NCBI GenBank assembly: GCA_902603475.1
Contig: CACKUZ010000003.1
Span: forward strand, 1-64,000
Length of the DNA: 64,000 bases
Direction: 5' to 3'
DNA from: an uncultured Pelagibacteraceae bacterium
Lineage (GTDB): Bacteria; Pseudomonadota; Alphaproteobacteria; Pelagibacterales; Pelagibacteraceae
Made by a program: the position numbers and the translations under genes. The notes beneath the pieces were generated by a model. That model saw only the letters and a program-made list of their open reading frames with translations, did no database searches and was not told the DNA's origin. Below are positions 1-10,296 of this stretch, piece by piece. Every line of letters begins with the position of its first letter. The stretch's first letter is position 1.

Positions 1-1131
1 ATAACTACTTACAATATCAAATCCGCTAGAATTAAATAAGTCTATAAATAATCCAATACCCCATTGCATAAAGAATGTTCCTGAATGAATAAATACGTTA
101 TATGAAGTGAGTGACTTGCCTGCTAAACTTTGTGAAAAGTTTAAAGCTATTGCAGGTTGAGTTAAAGAAATTACAATTGAAGTCATAATGTATATTGCAA
201 ATAAAAAAGCTCCAGCTTTAGGACCAAAAAATATTATTAGAAAGAAAACAAAGTAACTTATTGGGAGTCCAAATTTAATAAGTTTAACACTACTAATTCC
301 ATAATCAGAGAGTTTAGGGAGAATATATCCCCATAAAAAGTATGATGCTAACATTGTTACATTGATCCAAAACAAGCCTGTAGCACTTTGAAATGGAGAA
401 TACCCTGTAATATTTAGCATCCAAGGACCAGCCCAAAGCGTTTGGATTGCCTGTATACCACCATAATTAATAAATGCTAATGGTACCATGCTAATAAAAA
501 ACTTATTTTTCCAAATTTGAGCTAAACTTTTTTTTTCTTCATTAATAGTGAGGTTTTCTTTCTGTTCCCAATTAGGAGTGAATAAGAAAATTAAAATAAT
601 ACTTATTAAAATAAGTATAGCTATTAAAATAAAAATCCATCTCCATCCCATGTAAGGTAATAAAATTTGGACAGGTAAAGTAGATGATACAAAACCTATA
701 TTTGCAACCATTAACATCCATGAATTAGCACGCTGTTGATATTTTTCAGCAAACCAAACTCTGTATCCTGTTAGAGGTCCCATCATACAAGCGCTTACGC
801 CGATCCCAATAAATATTCTTGAAATAAGTAACCCAGAAAAACTTTTTGCTAATGCAAATGATATGGTTCCTACCAATGCAATTATTAAAAAATACCCAAC
901 AACTTTTTTTGGTCCAAATTTATCAAGGAGTAGTCCTATTGGGACTTGCATAATTGAAAAGCCAATAAAATAGCCTCCTGCTAACAGTCCTAAATTACCT
1001 GCTGTTAAATCGAATTCATATGTCAGGACAGGCGTTAATGTTGCAGTAATAGATCTAACAAGATTTGATAATAAAAAACCAAAGGCAAAAATACAGAATA
1101 TGATAATGCTTTTATTTACTTTAGTAATCAT
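1..1131 (-). CDS. MFS transporter (3' end outside window)
   Basis: Manual minus-strand translation from ATG at 1131 (MITKVNKSIIIFCIFAFGFLLSNLVRSITATLTPVLTYEFDLTAGNLGLLAGGYFIGFSIMQVPIGLLLDKFGPKK...), open to the window edge; multi-TM MFS signature. Confidence 0.85.
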   Translation of the reverse strand, partial: MITKVNKSIIIFCIFAFGFLLSNLVRSITATLTPVLTYEFDLTAGNLGLLAGGYFIGFSIMQVPIGLLLDKFGPKKVVGYFLIIALVGTISFALAKSFSGLLISRIFIGIGVSACMMGPLTGYRVWFAEKYQQRANSWMLMVANIGFVSSTLPVQILLPYMGWRWIFILIAILILISIILIFLFTPNWEQKENLTINEEKKSLAQIWKNKFFISMVPLAFINYGGIQAIQTLWAGPWMLNITGYSPFQSATGLFWINVTMLASYFLWGYILPKLSDYGISSVKLIKFGLPISYFVFFLIIFFGPKAGAFLFAIYIMTSIVISLTQPAIALNFSQSLAGKSLTSYNVFIHSGTFFMQWGIGLFIDLFNSSGFDIVSSY

Positions 1132-1160
1132 TTATAAATTTTTGAGATTTAATCTGTACT

Positions 1161-2744
1161 ATGAATAATCAATCAACAAAAGATAAAGATGCACGCTCTT
1201 CAAATGCTATGGCTGCAACTTCTCATCCATTAGCGACAGAAGAAGCCTTAAAAATACTAAAAATGGGTGGAAATGCAGTAGATGCTTCTATAGCAGCTTC
1301 AATTGTTTTATCTGTAGTTGAACCTAATGCAACAAGTATTGGTGGAGACTGTTTTGCAATTGTCAAAATGAATAATAAGGATGCAGTATCTTTTAATGGA
1401 TCTGGGTTAGCACCAGAGAAATTAAGTTATGATTTCTTCAAGGAAAAAAATATAGATAAAATTGAATTAACAAGTCCTCATTCAGTAACGATTCCTGGTG
1501 CCGTTCATGCTTGGGAAACTATTCATAAAGAATTTGGAAAATTAGATTTTGAACAATTATTTACAGGTGCAATTGAGATTGCAAAAAATGGTCACAAAAT
1601 TTCTAAAGTAGTGTCAAATGCTTGGCATAATAGCTTAAATAAAATTAATGGAAATGAAAATTCAAAAAAAATTTTTTTGAAAGAAGGTCGTACTTATCAA
1701 GAAAATGAATTAATGAAAAATATTCCATTAGGAAAAACATTAGAGGCAATTAGTAAAAAAGGAAGTAAAGAATTTTATGAGGGTGAAACTGCAAAAGATA
1801 TAATTGAAAGTTTAAGTGAATTAGGGGGTGTTCATACTTTTGAGGATTTTTCTAAACAGAACACAATAAGATCAGAAACAATAAAATCTAGTTATAAGGG
1901 TGATTTTATTCATCAATGTCCTCCAAATGGACCTGGCGTAACTGTTTTGATTATGATGAAATTGTTAGAAAAACTAAATATTCATAATTATAAATTCAAT
2001 AGTACTGAAAGATTTCATCTTGAAGCCGAAGTTACAAAACAAGCTTATAAAGTTAAAGAAACAAGCTTAGGCGATCCAAATTTTGTAAATTTTGATTTAG
2101 ATGAAATTTTAAGTGATAAAAATATTGAGGATATTTTTAATAAAATTAAGCTCAATTCATGCAGTGATGTTGGTGACTTAAATATTCCGGCTCACCCAGA
2201 AACTATTTATCTAACAGTTGTAGATAAAGACTTAAATAGTGTGTCCATCATTAATTCAGTTTGTTACGTATTTGGATCAGGTATCACTACAAATAAAAGT
2301 GGAATACTTTTACATAACAGGGGTACAAATTTCAGAGTAGAGCATGGACATCCAAACTGCATTGAGGGCTTAAAAAGACCATTACACACTATTATTCCAG
2401 GTATGGTCATTGACAAAGATAACAACACAACTTTGAGTTATGGAGTTATGGGAGGACAATATCAACCAGTAGGACAGGTGCATGTTTTAAATAATATGAT
2501 TGATTACGGTATGGGTCCTCAAGAGGCTTTAAGTTTTCCTAGAGCTTTTCATTTTAACAATATTTATAAGCTTGAAAAATCAGTCGATAATCAAATTTTT
2601 AATGAATTGAAAGAAATCGGTCATAATGTTGAGTATATTGATGGTACTCATGGTGGAGGTCAAGCTATTAAAATAAATCGATCAGAAGGGGACCTTTTGG
2701 GAGGATCTGATCCTAGAAAAGACGGTTACGCAAAAGGGTACTAA
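1161..2744 (+). CDS. ggt: gamma-glutamyltransferase family protein
   Basis: 527 aa ORF; GGNAVDASIAASIVLSVVEPNATSIGGDCFAI and later small-subunit motifs typical of GGT. Confidence 0.88.
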   Translation: MNNQSTKDKDARSSNAMAATSHPLATEEALKILKMGGNAVDASIAASIVLSVVEPNATSIGGDCFAIVKMNNKDAVSFNGSGLAPEKLSYDFFKEKNIDKIELTSPHSVTIPGAVHAWETIHKEFGKLDFEQLFTGAIEIAKNGHKISKVVSNAWHNSLNKINGNENSKKIFLKEGRTYQENELMKNIPLGKTLEAISKKGSKEFYEGETAKDIIESLSELGGVHTFEDFSKQNTIRSETIKSSYKGDFIHQCPPNGPGVTVLIMMKLLEKLNIHNYKFNSTERFHLEAEVTKQAYKVKETSLGDPNFVNFDLDEILSDKNIEDIFNKIKLNSCSDVGDLNIPAHPETIYLTVVDKDLNSVSIINSVCYVFGSGITTNKSGILLHNRGTNFRVEHGHPNCIEGLKRPLHTIIPGMVIDKDNNTTLSYGVMGGQYQPVGQVHVLNNMIDYGMGPQEALSFPRAFHFNNIYKLEKSVDNQIFNELKEIGHNVEYIDGTHGGGQAIKINRSEGDLLGGSDPRKDGYAKGY

Positions 2745-2747
2745 ATA

Positions 2748-4256
2748 ATGTCAAAAAGAATTGTTAGAAACATTTTTGAAAATGTGAATGATGAAAATAT
2801 TGCTCTAACCTCTGAAATCAGCACAAAACTAAGTTACAAAGATTTAAAATTATTTATCAATAAAATTTCTAAACAACTGGCTGGAAATGGATTATCAAAC
2901 AAAGATAGAGCAGCGATAGTTTTACCAAATGGACCATACATGGCTTCAAGTTTTTTGGCAATTTCAAGCTATATGTCTGCTGCCCCTTTAAATCCATCAT
3001 ATAAATCTGAGGAGTATGAATTTTATTTGAAAGATTTAAATCCAAAAATTGTTTTGGTTGAGAAAAATTCTGAAAATCCAGTTGTAGATGTAGCAAAAAA
3101 ATTAAAAATAGAATTATGTGAAATTAATCCTGAAAAGGATGGACCTTCAGGAATATTTAATATTTACGAAAAAGAAAGTGAATATTCTTTACCCAATGAA
3201 AATGATGAAGCATTAGTGCTACACACTTCTGGTACTACATCGAGACCAAAGATTGTTCCTTTAACAAATAAAAATATTTTTTCTTCAGCAGAAAATATTT
3301 CTAAAAGTTTAAATCTTTCAGAAAATGACCATTGTCTTAATATTATGCCACTTTTTCATATACATGGTCTTATAGCTATTTTAGCTTCATCAATGAAAGC
3401 TGGTGCATCTGTATGTGCATCAAATGGTTTTAATGCTATCAAGTTTTTAGATATAGCTAAATCAGAAAAAATAACTTGGTACTCTGGAGTACCCACAATG
3501 CATCAAACTATTTTGTTAAGAGCACATAAAAATTTAGAAATTGCTAAGGGGCTAGAACTAAGATTAATTAGGTCATCATCTGCATCTTTACCACCAGCAG
3601 TATTTAATGATTTAAATGATGTTTTTAGTTGTCCAGTAATTGAAGCATACGGTATGACAGAAGCTACTCATCAGATGACTTCTAATCCATTACCACCTAA
3701 GCAACAAAAAGCAGGATTTGTAGGCCTTCCAGCAGGTCCAGAGGTATGCATTATGAATGAAAACGGGGAAGTGCTAAAACAAGGTGATGAAGGAGAAGTG
3801 TGTATAAAAGGTGAAAATGTAACTCTTGGATACGATAATAATGAAGAAGCAAACAAAACAAGTTTTACCAATGGTTGGTTTAGAACTGGCGATCAAGGTT
3901 ATTTCGATAATGAGGGTTATTTAAAGATTTCAGGAAGATTGAAAGAAATAATTAATAAAGGTGGAGAAAAAATATCTCCATTAGAAGTTGATAATGTATT
4001 AATGGACCATCCATTAATAGATCAAGCAGTTTGTTTTGGGTATGAAGACAAAATGCTTGGAGAAAATATTGCTAGTGCAATTATAATAAAAAGCGGTGAG
4101 ATATGTTCAGAAAATGATGTTTTAGAATATGCAAAAGAAAAACTTGCTAAGTTTAAAATACCAAAAAAAATTTTTTTTGTTGAAGAAATTCCAAAAGGAG
4201 CAACAGGAAAATTACAAAGAAATGTTTTAGCAAAAAAATTTGGTTTAAATAATTAA
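2748..4256 (+). CDS. AMP-dependent acyl-CoA synthetase/ligase (oxalyl-CoA synthetase-like)
   Basis: 502 aa; LHTSGTTSRPKIVPLTNKN and GWFRTGDQGYFDNEGYLKISGRLKEIINKGGEKISPLEVD motifs. Confidence 0.85.
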   Translation: MSKRIVRNIFENVNDENIALTSEISTKLSYKDLKLFINKISKQLAGNGLSNKDRAAIVLPNGPYMASSFLAISSYMSAAPLNPSYKSEEYEFYLKDLNPKIVLVEKNSENPVVDVAKKLKIELCEINPEKDGPSGIFNIYEKESEYSLPNENDEALVLHTSGTTSRPKIVPLTNKNIFSSAENISKSLNLSENDHCLNIMPLFHIHGLIAILASSMKAGASVCASNGFNAIKFLDIAKSEKITWYSGVPTMHQTILLRAHKNLEIAKGLELRLIRSSSASLPPAVFNDLNDVFSCPVIEAYGMTEATHQMTSNPLPPKQQKAGFVGLPAGPEVCIMNENGEVLKQGDEGEVCIKGENVTLGYDNNEEANKTSFTNGWFRTGDQGYFDNEGYLKISGRLKEIINKGGEKISPLEVDNVLMDHPLIDQAVCFGYEDKMLGENIASAIIIKSGEICSENDVLEYAKEKLAKFKIPKKIFFVEEIPKGATGKLQRNVLAKKFGLNN

Positions 4257-5272
4257 TGATAAAAGTTTGTATATTTGGTGCAGGATCAATCGGTGGATAT
4301 TTAGCTGCATGTTTAAGTAAAAATAATATTGATTTATCACTTATAGCTAGAGGCCCACACAAAAAAGCTATCGAGGAAAATGGTTTAACATTAATTAAAA
4401 AAGATAAAACAGAAAACTTTAAATTAAAAGTAACAGATGATCCCAAAGAACTTGGAATTCAAGATTATATTTTTATTTCAGTAAAAGCTCATGCAATTTC
4501 TAATATAGTAGAGTCTCTTCAAAGCTTAATTGGAGAAAATACAACTATAATATCTGCTGTGAATGGCTTACCATGGTGGTATTTTCATAAAGCTAACACG
4601 GGGACAAACTTAGATGAGAAACACATAGATAGTGTTGATCCTGATGGTAAAATTTGGAATTCTTTGAGGCCTTCAAGAGCTCTTGGATGTGTAGTTTATC
4701 CAGCAGCTGAAATTACTGAACCTGGTGTTATTAAACACAATGGCGGTGAAAGATTTACATTAGGCGAACCAGATGGGTCAAAATCAGAAAGACTTAAAAT
4801 TATTGCAGACTTATTAATTGCAGGAGGTTTAAAAGCTCCACAAAAAAGTAATCTAAGAGATGAAATTTGGATAAAGCTCTGGGGTAATTGCTCGTTTAAT
4901 ATTGTGAGTGCACTACACGATAAATCTTTAGATGAAATTGGTAACGACCCAGAACTTTTAAAAATAGTGAAAAAATTGATGGAAGAATGTCAGTCAGTGG
5001 GAGAAAAAATTGGCGTTAAATTTAATGTTTCAATAGATCATAGAATTAAGGCAGCAATTTCAATAAAAGGCCACAAACCATCAACTACTCAAGATTTACA
5101 CGCAAAACGTCCCCTAGAAATTGATCCAATCATTGGATCAATAATTGAAATTGGAAATAAAATTAATGTAAATACTGAAAACTTAAAGTCTGAATACAAC
5201 AAGTTAAAACAAAAAGCTGAAGGCTTAGGATTATATAAAAGATCGAAAATAATTGATCAGATTACGAATTAA
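4256..5272 (+). CDS. 2-dehydropantoate 2-reductase family protein
   Basis: 338 aa; N-terminal GAGSIGGYLAACL Rossmann motif and ketopantoate reductase fold features. Confidence 0.85.
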   Translation: MIKVCIFGAGSIGGYLAACLSKNNIDLSLIARGPHKKAIEENGLTLIKKDKTENFKLKVTDDPKELGIQDYIFISVKAHAISNIVESLQSLIGENTTIISAVNGLPWWYFHKANTGTNLDEKHIDSVDPDGKIWNSLRPSRALGCVVYPAAEITEPGVIKHNGGERFTLGEPDGSKSERLKIIADLLIAGGLKAPQKSNLRDEIWIKLWGNCSFNIVSALHDKSLDEIGNDPELLKIVKKLMEECQSVGEKIGVKFNVSIDHRIKAAISIKGHKPSTTQDLHAKRPLEIDPIIGSIIEIGNKINVNTENLKSEYNKLKQKAEGLGLYKRSKIIDQITN

Positions 5273-7924
5273 TTAAAAGTTTAGAGAAATGTCTCTATGT
5301 ATTGAATTACATCTTGAGACATAAATCGCTTGCTCTTTTGTAAGTTTTGATTGCAGACGTAATCCAATAGTTTCACTAATAACTTTATCATGAGCAGTTA
5401 TTTTATCCATGTGCTTTTTCTTAAAATTTTTTCTCCAGTCAATCTCTTGCTGGAATAAAACATAAGTATCATTTGCTGAACTTTGAAGTTTTTCGAAATC
5501 AACTTCATCTTCATCCATAAGGGTAATTAAATAATCTAGCTTATCAGCAAATTCATCTGATCCTGAAATTTCTCCAACTTTTTCAAAAATATTATCAATA
5601 AATTCTATTGCATCAATATAACCCCTATTATCTATTTTTGACTTAAGAAGTTTCATATCTTGACTTAATTCTTCAAATTTTTCACCATCATTTATAAATT
5701 CCTTAATTAATAATAAATCTTCATATGCATTATCAACAGTCTTTTTATATTTTTTTACAGCTAAATTTTTTGCTTTATTAATTTTATTAAACTCATCATT
5801 TTTAGCTTTCCACTCCTGAGGAATTGTATTTTGAATTTCTTCTATCTCTAGCTTAACATTTTCAATTTTTTGCAAAATTTTATTTTTATCTGATACATCC
5901 TCATCATCTAGATTTCTTATTTCAGCTTTAAACTTATCTATCTTTTTATTTAATTTTATAATTTTCTTTTGTTTTTTTCTTGTTTTAAAATGTAAATCTC
6001 TATAATCAACTGCATAGTCATCATAGATTGACTGAGCACTTTTAACTTCATCTACCAATTCAAAAGAATATTTAGAATTATCAACATGACGTTGGAAGTA
6101 ACTTAATTTATCTGCGGGTAAATTTGCTAAAATGATATCATCAAATTCATTAATACTAGTTTTAATTTGATCTCCGTTAGTTTCAAAGTTTGCAAATTTG
6201 TATTCTTGCAAACAGTATTGAAGTTTAGGGTTCATTGGAGGTGGAGCAACATTTGATGTTAAATAAACTCTGTTGGGCAGATAATTAACAAGACTTGGAT
6301 AAAAACCAACAATTCCAAGGCCAATTAGCTGTAGCGCTATGAAAGGCACTACACCTTTCCATATATCCAATGTCTGAATTATTTTTGGGGCTACACCTTT
6401 TAGATAAAACAAAGCAAATCCAAATGGAGGGGTTAAGAATGATGTCTGAAGATTTACACCTATCATTACTCCAAGCCATACTGCTGTAACATTTGCTCCT
6501 GTTTCAGCAAGTAATATTGGTGCAATAATCGGAACTACTACAACAGCAATTTCTATAAAGTCTAAAAAGAAACCTAGAAGAAAAATTACAACCATAACCA
6601 CGATAAACTGAGTCCAGAAACCTCCAGGTAGATCTTGAAGAAAATCTCTAACCAACTCTTCTCCACCAAATGCTCTAAATCCTGATGTAAGCATTGCAGC
6701 ACCTAATAGAATTATGAAAACCATTGAAGTGGTAATACAAGTTTCTGTAACAACTTCTTTTAGTACATTATCTGTTTTATAACTTCTCCAGAAGCTCCAT
6801 GCTATTCCGTAAACAAGTATAATCACAAAAAATGCTGTAATGTAGATAGCACCCAAATCTCTTTCCTCTAAATTTTTAACATTGAGTTCATAAGTTGAAG
6901 CCAGAAAAGTAATAGGTATTATTGATCCTATAATTAGTATTAAAGGATAAAATGCACTTTTCTTACCTTCAAACAACCTATATCCAGCCATTAAAGTTGC
7001 TCCAATTGCTCCAATAGAACCAGCTTGGTTTACAGTTGCAATTCCCATTAATATTGATCCTAATACTGCAAATATAAGTGCTAGAGGAGGGATGATAATA
7101 ACTATAACTCTCAACCAAAATTTAAAATCGAAAGTCCCTTTAAATGGAACAGGAGGTGCTACACCTTTTTTAATTCTTGCATAAATAAAGACATATATCA
7201 TATACAATGCTACTAGAACTAGTCCCGGTAACAAAGCACCCAAGAACATGTCTCCAGCACTAGATGATCCAACTCTAAACTCACCAGGCATGTTAAATTC
7301 ACCAGTAATTGCTTTGTAATCATTTTGTCTAATATTATTAGCAACATCTGATGCACTGGCTAATTGATCAGCAATAATAATTAAAACAATTGAAGGTGGA
7401 ATTATCTGTCCAAGAGTTCCGGATGAACAAACGATACCACTCGCAAGTTTACGATCATAATTATTATTTAACATTGTTGGTAAAGAAATTAGTCCCATTG
7501 CGATAACAGTAGCTCCAACTATTCCAGTTGTAGCAGCAAGTAAGGCTCCTACAAAAATTACCGATATACCCAATCCACCAGGAATAGGACCAAACAGTTG
7601 ACCCATTGTAATTAGTAAGTCCTCAGCTATTTTAGATTTCTGAAGCATTATCCCCATGAAAATAAACAAAGGAATTGCAATTAAAGTGTCTGTTTCAACA
7701 TCCCAATAGTTACTTCTAAAGTTAGTAATTCCAGCGACTAACCATTCTATAGGCCCATCGACTGTGAAATAAGCACTAGAGTCTCCTTCAAATATTGCTC
7801 CAAAAAATGCAGCTAAACCAATGGAAATTATTGCTGAACCGGGAAGAGCAAAAGCCACAGGATAACCTGAGGCAAGTGCTGCGATCATAATTAATACCAG
7901 AATTGCTAAAAATAATAATTCCAT
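5273..7924 (-). CDS. dctM: TRAP transporter large permease (DctM) with long C-terminal coiled-coil extension
   Basis: 883 aa; first ~555 aa are DctM-like TM segments (GALLAATTGIVGATVIAMGLISLP, LQTSFLTPPFGFALFYLKGVAP); the rest is a hydrophilic charged segment. Confidence 0.9.
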   Translation of the reverse strand: MELLFLAILVLIMIAALASGYPVAFALPGSAIISIGLAAFFGAIFEGDSSAYFTVDGPIEWLVAGITNFRSNYWDVETDTLIAIPLFIFMGIMLQKSKIAEDLLITMGQLFGPIPGGLGISVIFVGALLAATTGIVGATVIAMGLISLPTMLNNNYDRKLASGIVCSSGTLGQIIPPSIVLIIIADQLASASDVANNIRQNDYKAITGEFNMPGEFRVGSSSAGDMFLGALLPGLVLVALYMIYVFIYARIKKGVAPPVPFKGTFDFKFWLRVIVIIIPPLALIFAVLGSILMGIATVNQAGSIGAIGATLMAGYRLFEGKKSAFYPLILIIGSIIPITFLASTYELNVKNLEERDLGAIYITAFFVIILVYGIAWSFWRSYKTDNVLKEVVTETCITTSMVFIILLGAAMLTSGFRAFGGEELVRDFLQDLPGGFWTQFIVVMVVIFLLGFFLDFIEIAVVVVPIIAPILLAETGANVTAVWLGVMIGVNLQTSFLTPPFGFALFYLKGVAPKIIQTLDIWKGVVPFIALQLIGLGIVGFYPSLVNYLPNRVYLTSNVAPPPMNPKLQYCLQEYKFANFETNGDQIKTSINEFDDIILANLPADKLSYFQRHVDNSKYSFELVDEVKSAQSIYDDYAVDYRDLHFKTRKKQKKIIKLNKKIDKFKAEIRNLDDEDVSDKNKILQKIENVKLEIEEIQNTIPQEWKAKNDEFNKINKAKNLAVKKYKKTVDNAYEDLLLIKEFINDGEKFEELSQDMKLLKSKIDNRGYIDAIEFIDNIFEKVGEISGSDEFADKLDYLITLMDEDEVDFEKLQSSANDTYVLFQQEIDWRKNFKKKHMDKITAHDKVISETIGLRLQSKLTKEQAIYVSRCNSIHRDISLNF

Positions 7925-8970
7925 TAATTACTCTCTACCTTTTCTAATCTGACTTGATCTGGATTGTCTGATTGAGTTTGATCTTCAATATTATTAAAAA
8001 TAATTTTATGGCTACTGGACATAAAATAGCTAGTAAATTGTAATAGCATTGTGACAGCAAAAACTGCTAAATATACTGCCATTAAATAAAGAAGGTATAG
8101 TCCATTAGAACCTTGTTGTGTGACTTCAAAAGCAACTACAGGTCCATTAATAATACTTGCTTTACCATTTAAACCTAAAAATAAAACTATTAAACAAAGA
8201 GGTACCCCTAATAACGCTGAACCAACCATATTGGTCCAAGCCTTTTTTTTTTCACTAAAAGATGAATAAAGTACGTCAACTCTAACATGACCTTCGTGAA
8301 TTAAAGCATAAGCACTTGCAAATAAATATAACGCTGCGTACCAAAATCTAACTAAATCTCCTTGAAAAGCTTGTTCATAGGAGAAAACAAATCTTGATAA
8401 AACAATTACAAATTCACTTAAGACTACCAATACTGCAAGCCATATAAAACCAACAGATTTTGTAAAGTAACCTATTATAAATGAAACTAATATTATTGGA
8501 AAATGTATATACGTTATTCTTTCTGGAGCTTTTACCATGAAAGCTTTTACCTCAGGACTAAATATAGCTTCCCATAATCTTTCAACAACCATAAATGAAA
8601 TTATGAAATCAGCTAAACCAACTAAAAATACAGCCCAAAAAGATCCTCTAATTAAATACGCTGAAAATTTTGATAATATTTTTGAATCGTCAACTAAGGT
8701 TTGTGAGTATGTCTTGAAGACATAAAAAACAACTGAGAGAATACAAACTACATATATTATAATTTGAATATAACCATAAGTTAAATCGGAAGACTCTAAA
8801 GACTTTTGCTTATAACCAAACAAATCATAATGAGAAAAAACTTTTTTAATGCCTGGCCAGCCACCCCAAACTGTAAATAAGTTATTAATTAAAAATGCTA
8901 AAGTAAATGCTAAGACTGAGTAGCTTAAAACTCTCAAATAAGTAGACAATTTACTATTTTCTGGACTCAT
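7924..8970 (-). CDS. dctQ: TRAP transporter small permease (DctQ), extended
   Basis: 348 aa membrane protein directly upstream of dctM; FWYAALYLFASAYALIHEGHVRVDVLYS is DctQ-like. Confidence 0.85.
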   Translation of the reverse strand: MSPENSKLSTYLRVLSYSVLAFTLAFLINNLFTVWGGWPGIKKVFSHYDLFGYKQKSLESSDLTYGYIQIIIYVVCILSVVFYVFKTYSQTLVDDSKILSKFSAYLIRGSFWAVFLVGLADFIISFMVVERLWEAIFSPEVKAFMVKAPERITYIHFPIILVSFIIGYFTKSVGFIWLAVLVVLSEFVIVLSRFVFSYEQAFQGDLVRFWYAALYLFASAYALIHEGHVRVDVLYSSFSEKKKAWTNMVGSALLGVPLCLIVLFLGLNGKASIINGPVVAFEVTQQGSNGLYLLYLMAVYLAVFAVTMLLQFTSYFMSSSHKIIFNNIEDQTQSDNPDQVRLEKVESN

Positions 8971-9015
8971 ATGATTTTAAATTTTTTAAAAGTAATACTT
9001 AATTTTAAAATAAAA

Positions 9016-9040
9016 AAAAGGGCCCAAAAAGGGCCCTTTT
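9016..9040 (-). terminator. Strong GC-rich hairpin with U-tract between dctP and dctQM
   Basis: Plus-strand aaaagggccc-aaaaa-gggccctttt; on the minus strand the hairpin is followed by TTTTTTTTATTTT. Confidence 0.8.
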
Positions 9041-9060
9041 AATTATTAAATTAAGCTCAA

Positions 9061-10191
9061 TTACATTCCTAAAGCTCTGTTTCTTTGCGAAATGTAAGGT
9101 GAATCAGACAAGTTAGTCCAAGATCCAATGTCTTTTCTTGCTTTTAAGAAGCTCGAGTGAACTCTTTCAGCAAGACCACTGCTAGCTCTTGTTTCTTCAA
9201 ACACTTCATTAGCAGCACCAGCAAAGCCATCATAAACCTTGTCGCTAAACTTCTCTAGTTTAACACCATGATCATTGATCAATCTTGCTAAAGCAGCACC
9301 GTTTTTAGCATTGTACTCAGACATCATAACGTCGTTTTCCATTGCTGCAGCAGCTTCAATCAATAACTGATCTGATTTGTTTAAGCTTGTGAACCAAGAC
9401 TTGTTTGTTCCACATGCTAACATTGATCCAGGCTCGTGCATACCAGGATAGTAGTAGTATTTAGCAGCTTCTTGGAATTTCATAGCTTCATCATTCCATG
9501 GACCTACCCATTCTGTTGCATCAATTGCACCAGACACAAGGTTTTCGTAGATTTGTCCACCAGGTAATGAAACTGGAGATCCTCCAAGTTTACCAATTAC
9601 TTGTCCACCTAAACCAGGCATACGCATTTTTAAACCTTTGAAGTCATTAGGGCTTCTAATCTTCTTGTTAAACCATCCACCCATTTGAACTCCTGTGCTT
9701 CCACACATAAAGTTTTTAAGACCAAATTTGTCAGCTAGTTCATCCCATAACTGTTGACCACCTGCAAATCTAATCCATGCATTCATTTCAGTGTAAGTAA
9801 AACCAAATGGTACCGCTGTAAAGTAACCCCAAGCTGGATCTTTCTTCACCCAGTAGTAGTCAGCAGCATGGTACATTTGTGAGTTACCAGATGCAACTTC
9901 ATCAAAAGAGTCAAATGCTTTAACTCTTTCATTCGCTGCATAGTAAGTAACTTGAATTCTACCATCACTTATATCTGCAATTCTTTGTGCAAATCTTTGA
10001 GCTCCTGTTCCTAGACCTGGAAAATCTCTTCCCCAAGTAGCAACCATTGATGCTTCTATTCTTTCAGCAGCAACAGCTGGAGCAGCTAAAGATGATGCAG
10101 CTACAGCAGCAACACCAGTTGCAGCAGCAGCTTTAAAGAACTTACGTCTTGAAGGTAATTTTTTACCTTTCAACTTTTTGTCTTTAATCAT
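9061..10191 (-). CDS. dctP: TRAP substrate-binding protein (DctP/TakP-like) with twin-arginine signal
   Basis: 376 aa; SRRKFFKAAAATG Tat-like signal; TGVQMGGWF and DATEWVGPWNDE motifs recall the TakP 2-oxoacid-binding family. Confidence 0.9.
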   Translation of the reverse strand: MIKDKKLKGKKLPSRRKFFKAAAATGVAAVAASSLAAPAVAAERIEASMVATWGRDFPGLGTGAQRFAQRIADISDGRIQVTYYAANERVKAFDSFDEVASGNSQMYHAADYYWVKKDPAWGYFTAVPFGFTYTEMNAWIRFAGGQQLWDELADKFGLKNFMCGSTGVQMGGWFNKKIRSPNDFKGLKMRMPGLGGQVIGKLGGSPVSLPGGQIYENLVSGAIDATEWVGPWNDEAMKFQEAAKYYYYPGMHEPGSMLACGTNKSWFTSLNKSDQLLIEAAAAMENDVMMSEYNAKNGAALARLINDHGVKLEKFSDKVYDGFAGAANEVFEETRASSGLAERVHSSFLKARKDIGSWTNLSDSPYISQRNRALGM

Positions 10192-10212
10192 TTATTTCTC
10201 CTCTATAGTTAA

Positions 10213-10230
10213 TTAACTGTCGACAATTAA
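10213..10230. promoter_or_regulatory. Imperfect 18-bp palindrome upstream of dctP (candidate operator)
   Basis: TTAACTGTCGACAATTAA: one mismatched pair in a dyad centred on TGTCGACA, ~22 bp upstream of the dctP start. Confidence 0.4.
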
Positions 10231-10296
10231 ACACAAATGTTACTTAGAGTCATTATTAAAAATGAGGATAAAAAGACTTAATACAACTTGAGATTG

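Noticed and set aside
3671-3871. 66-aa minus-strand ORF
   Set aside because: Antisense to the acyl-CoA synthetase; low-complexity shadow ORF.
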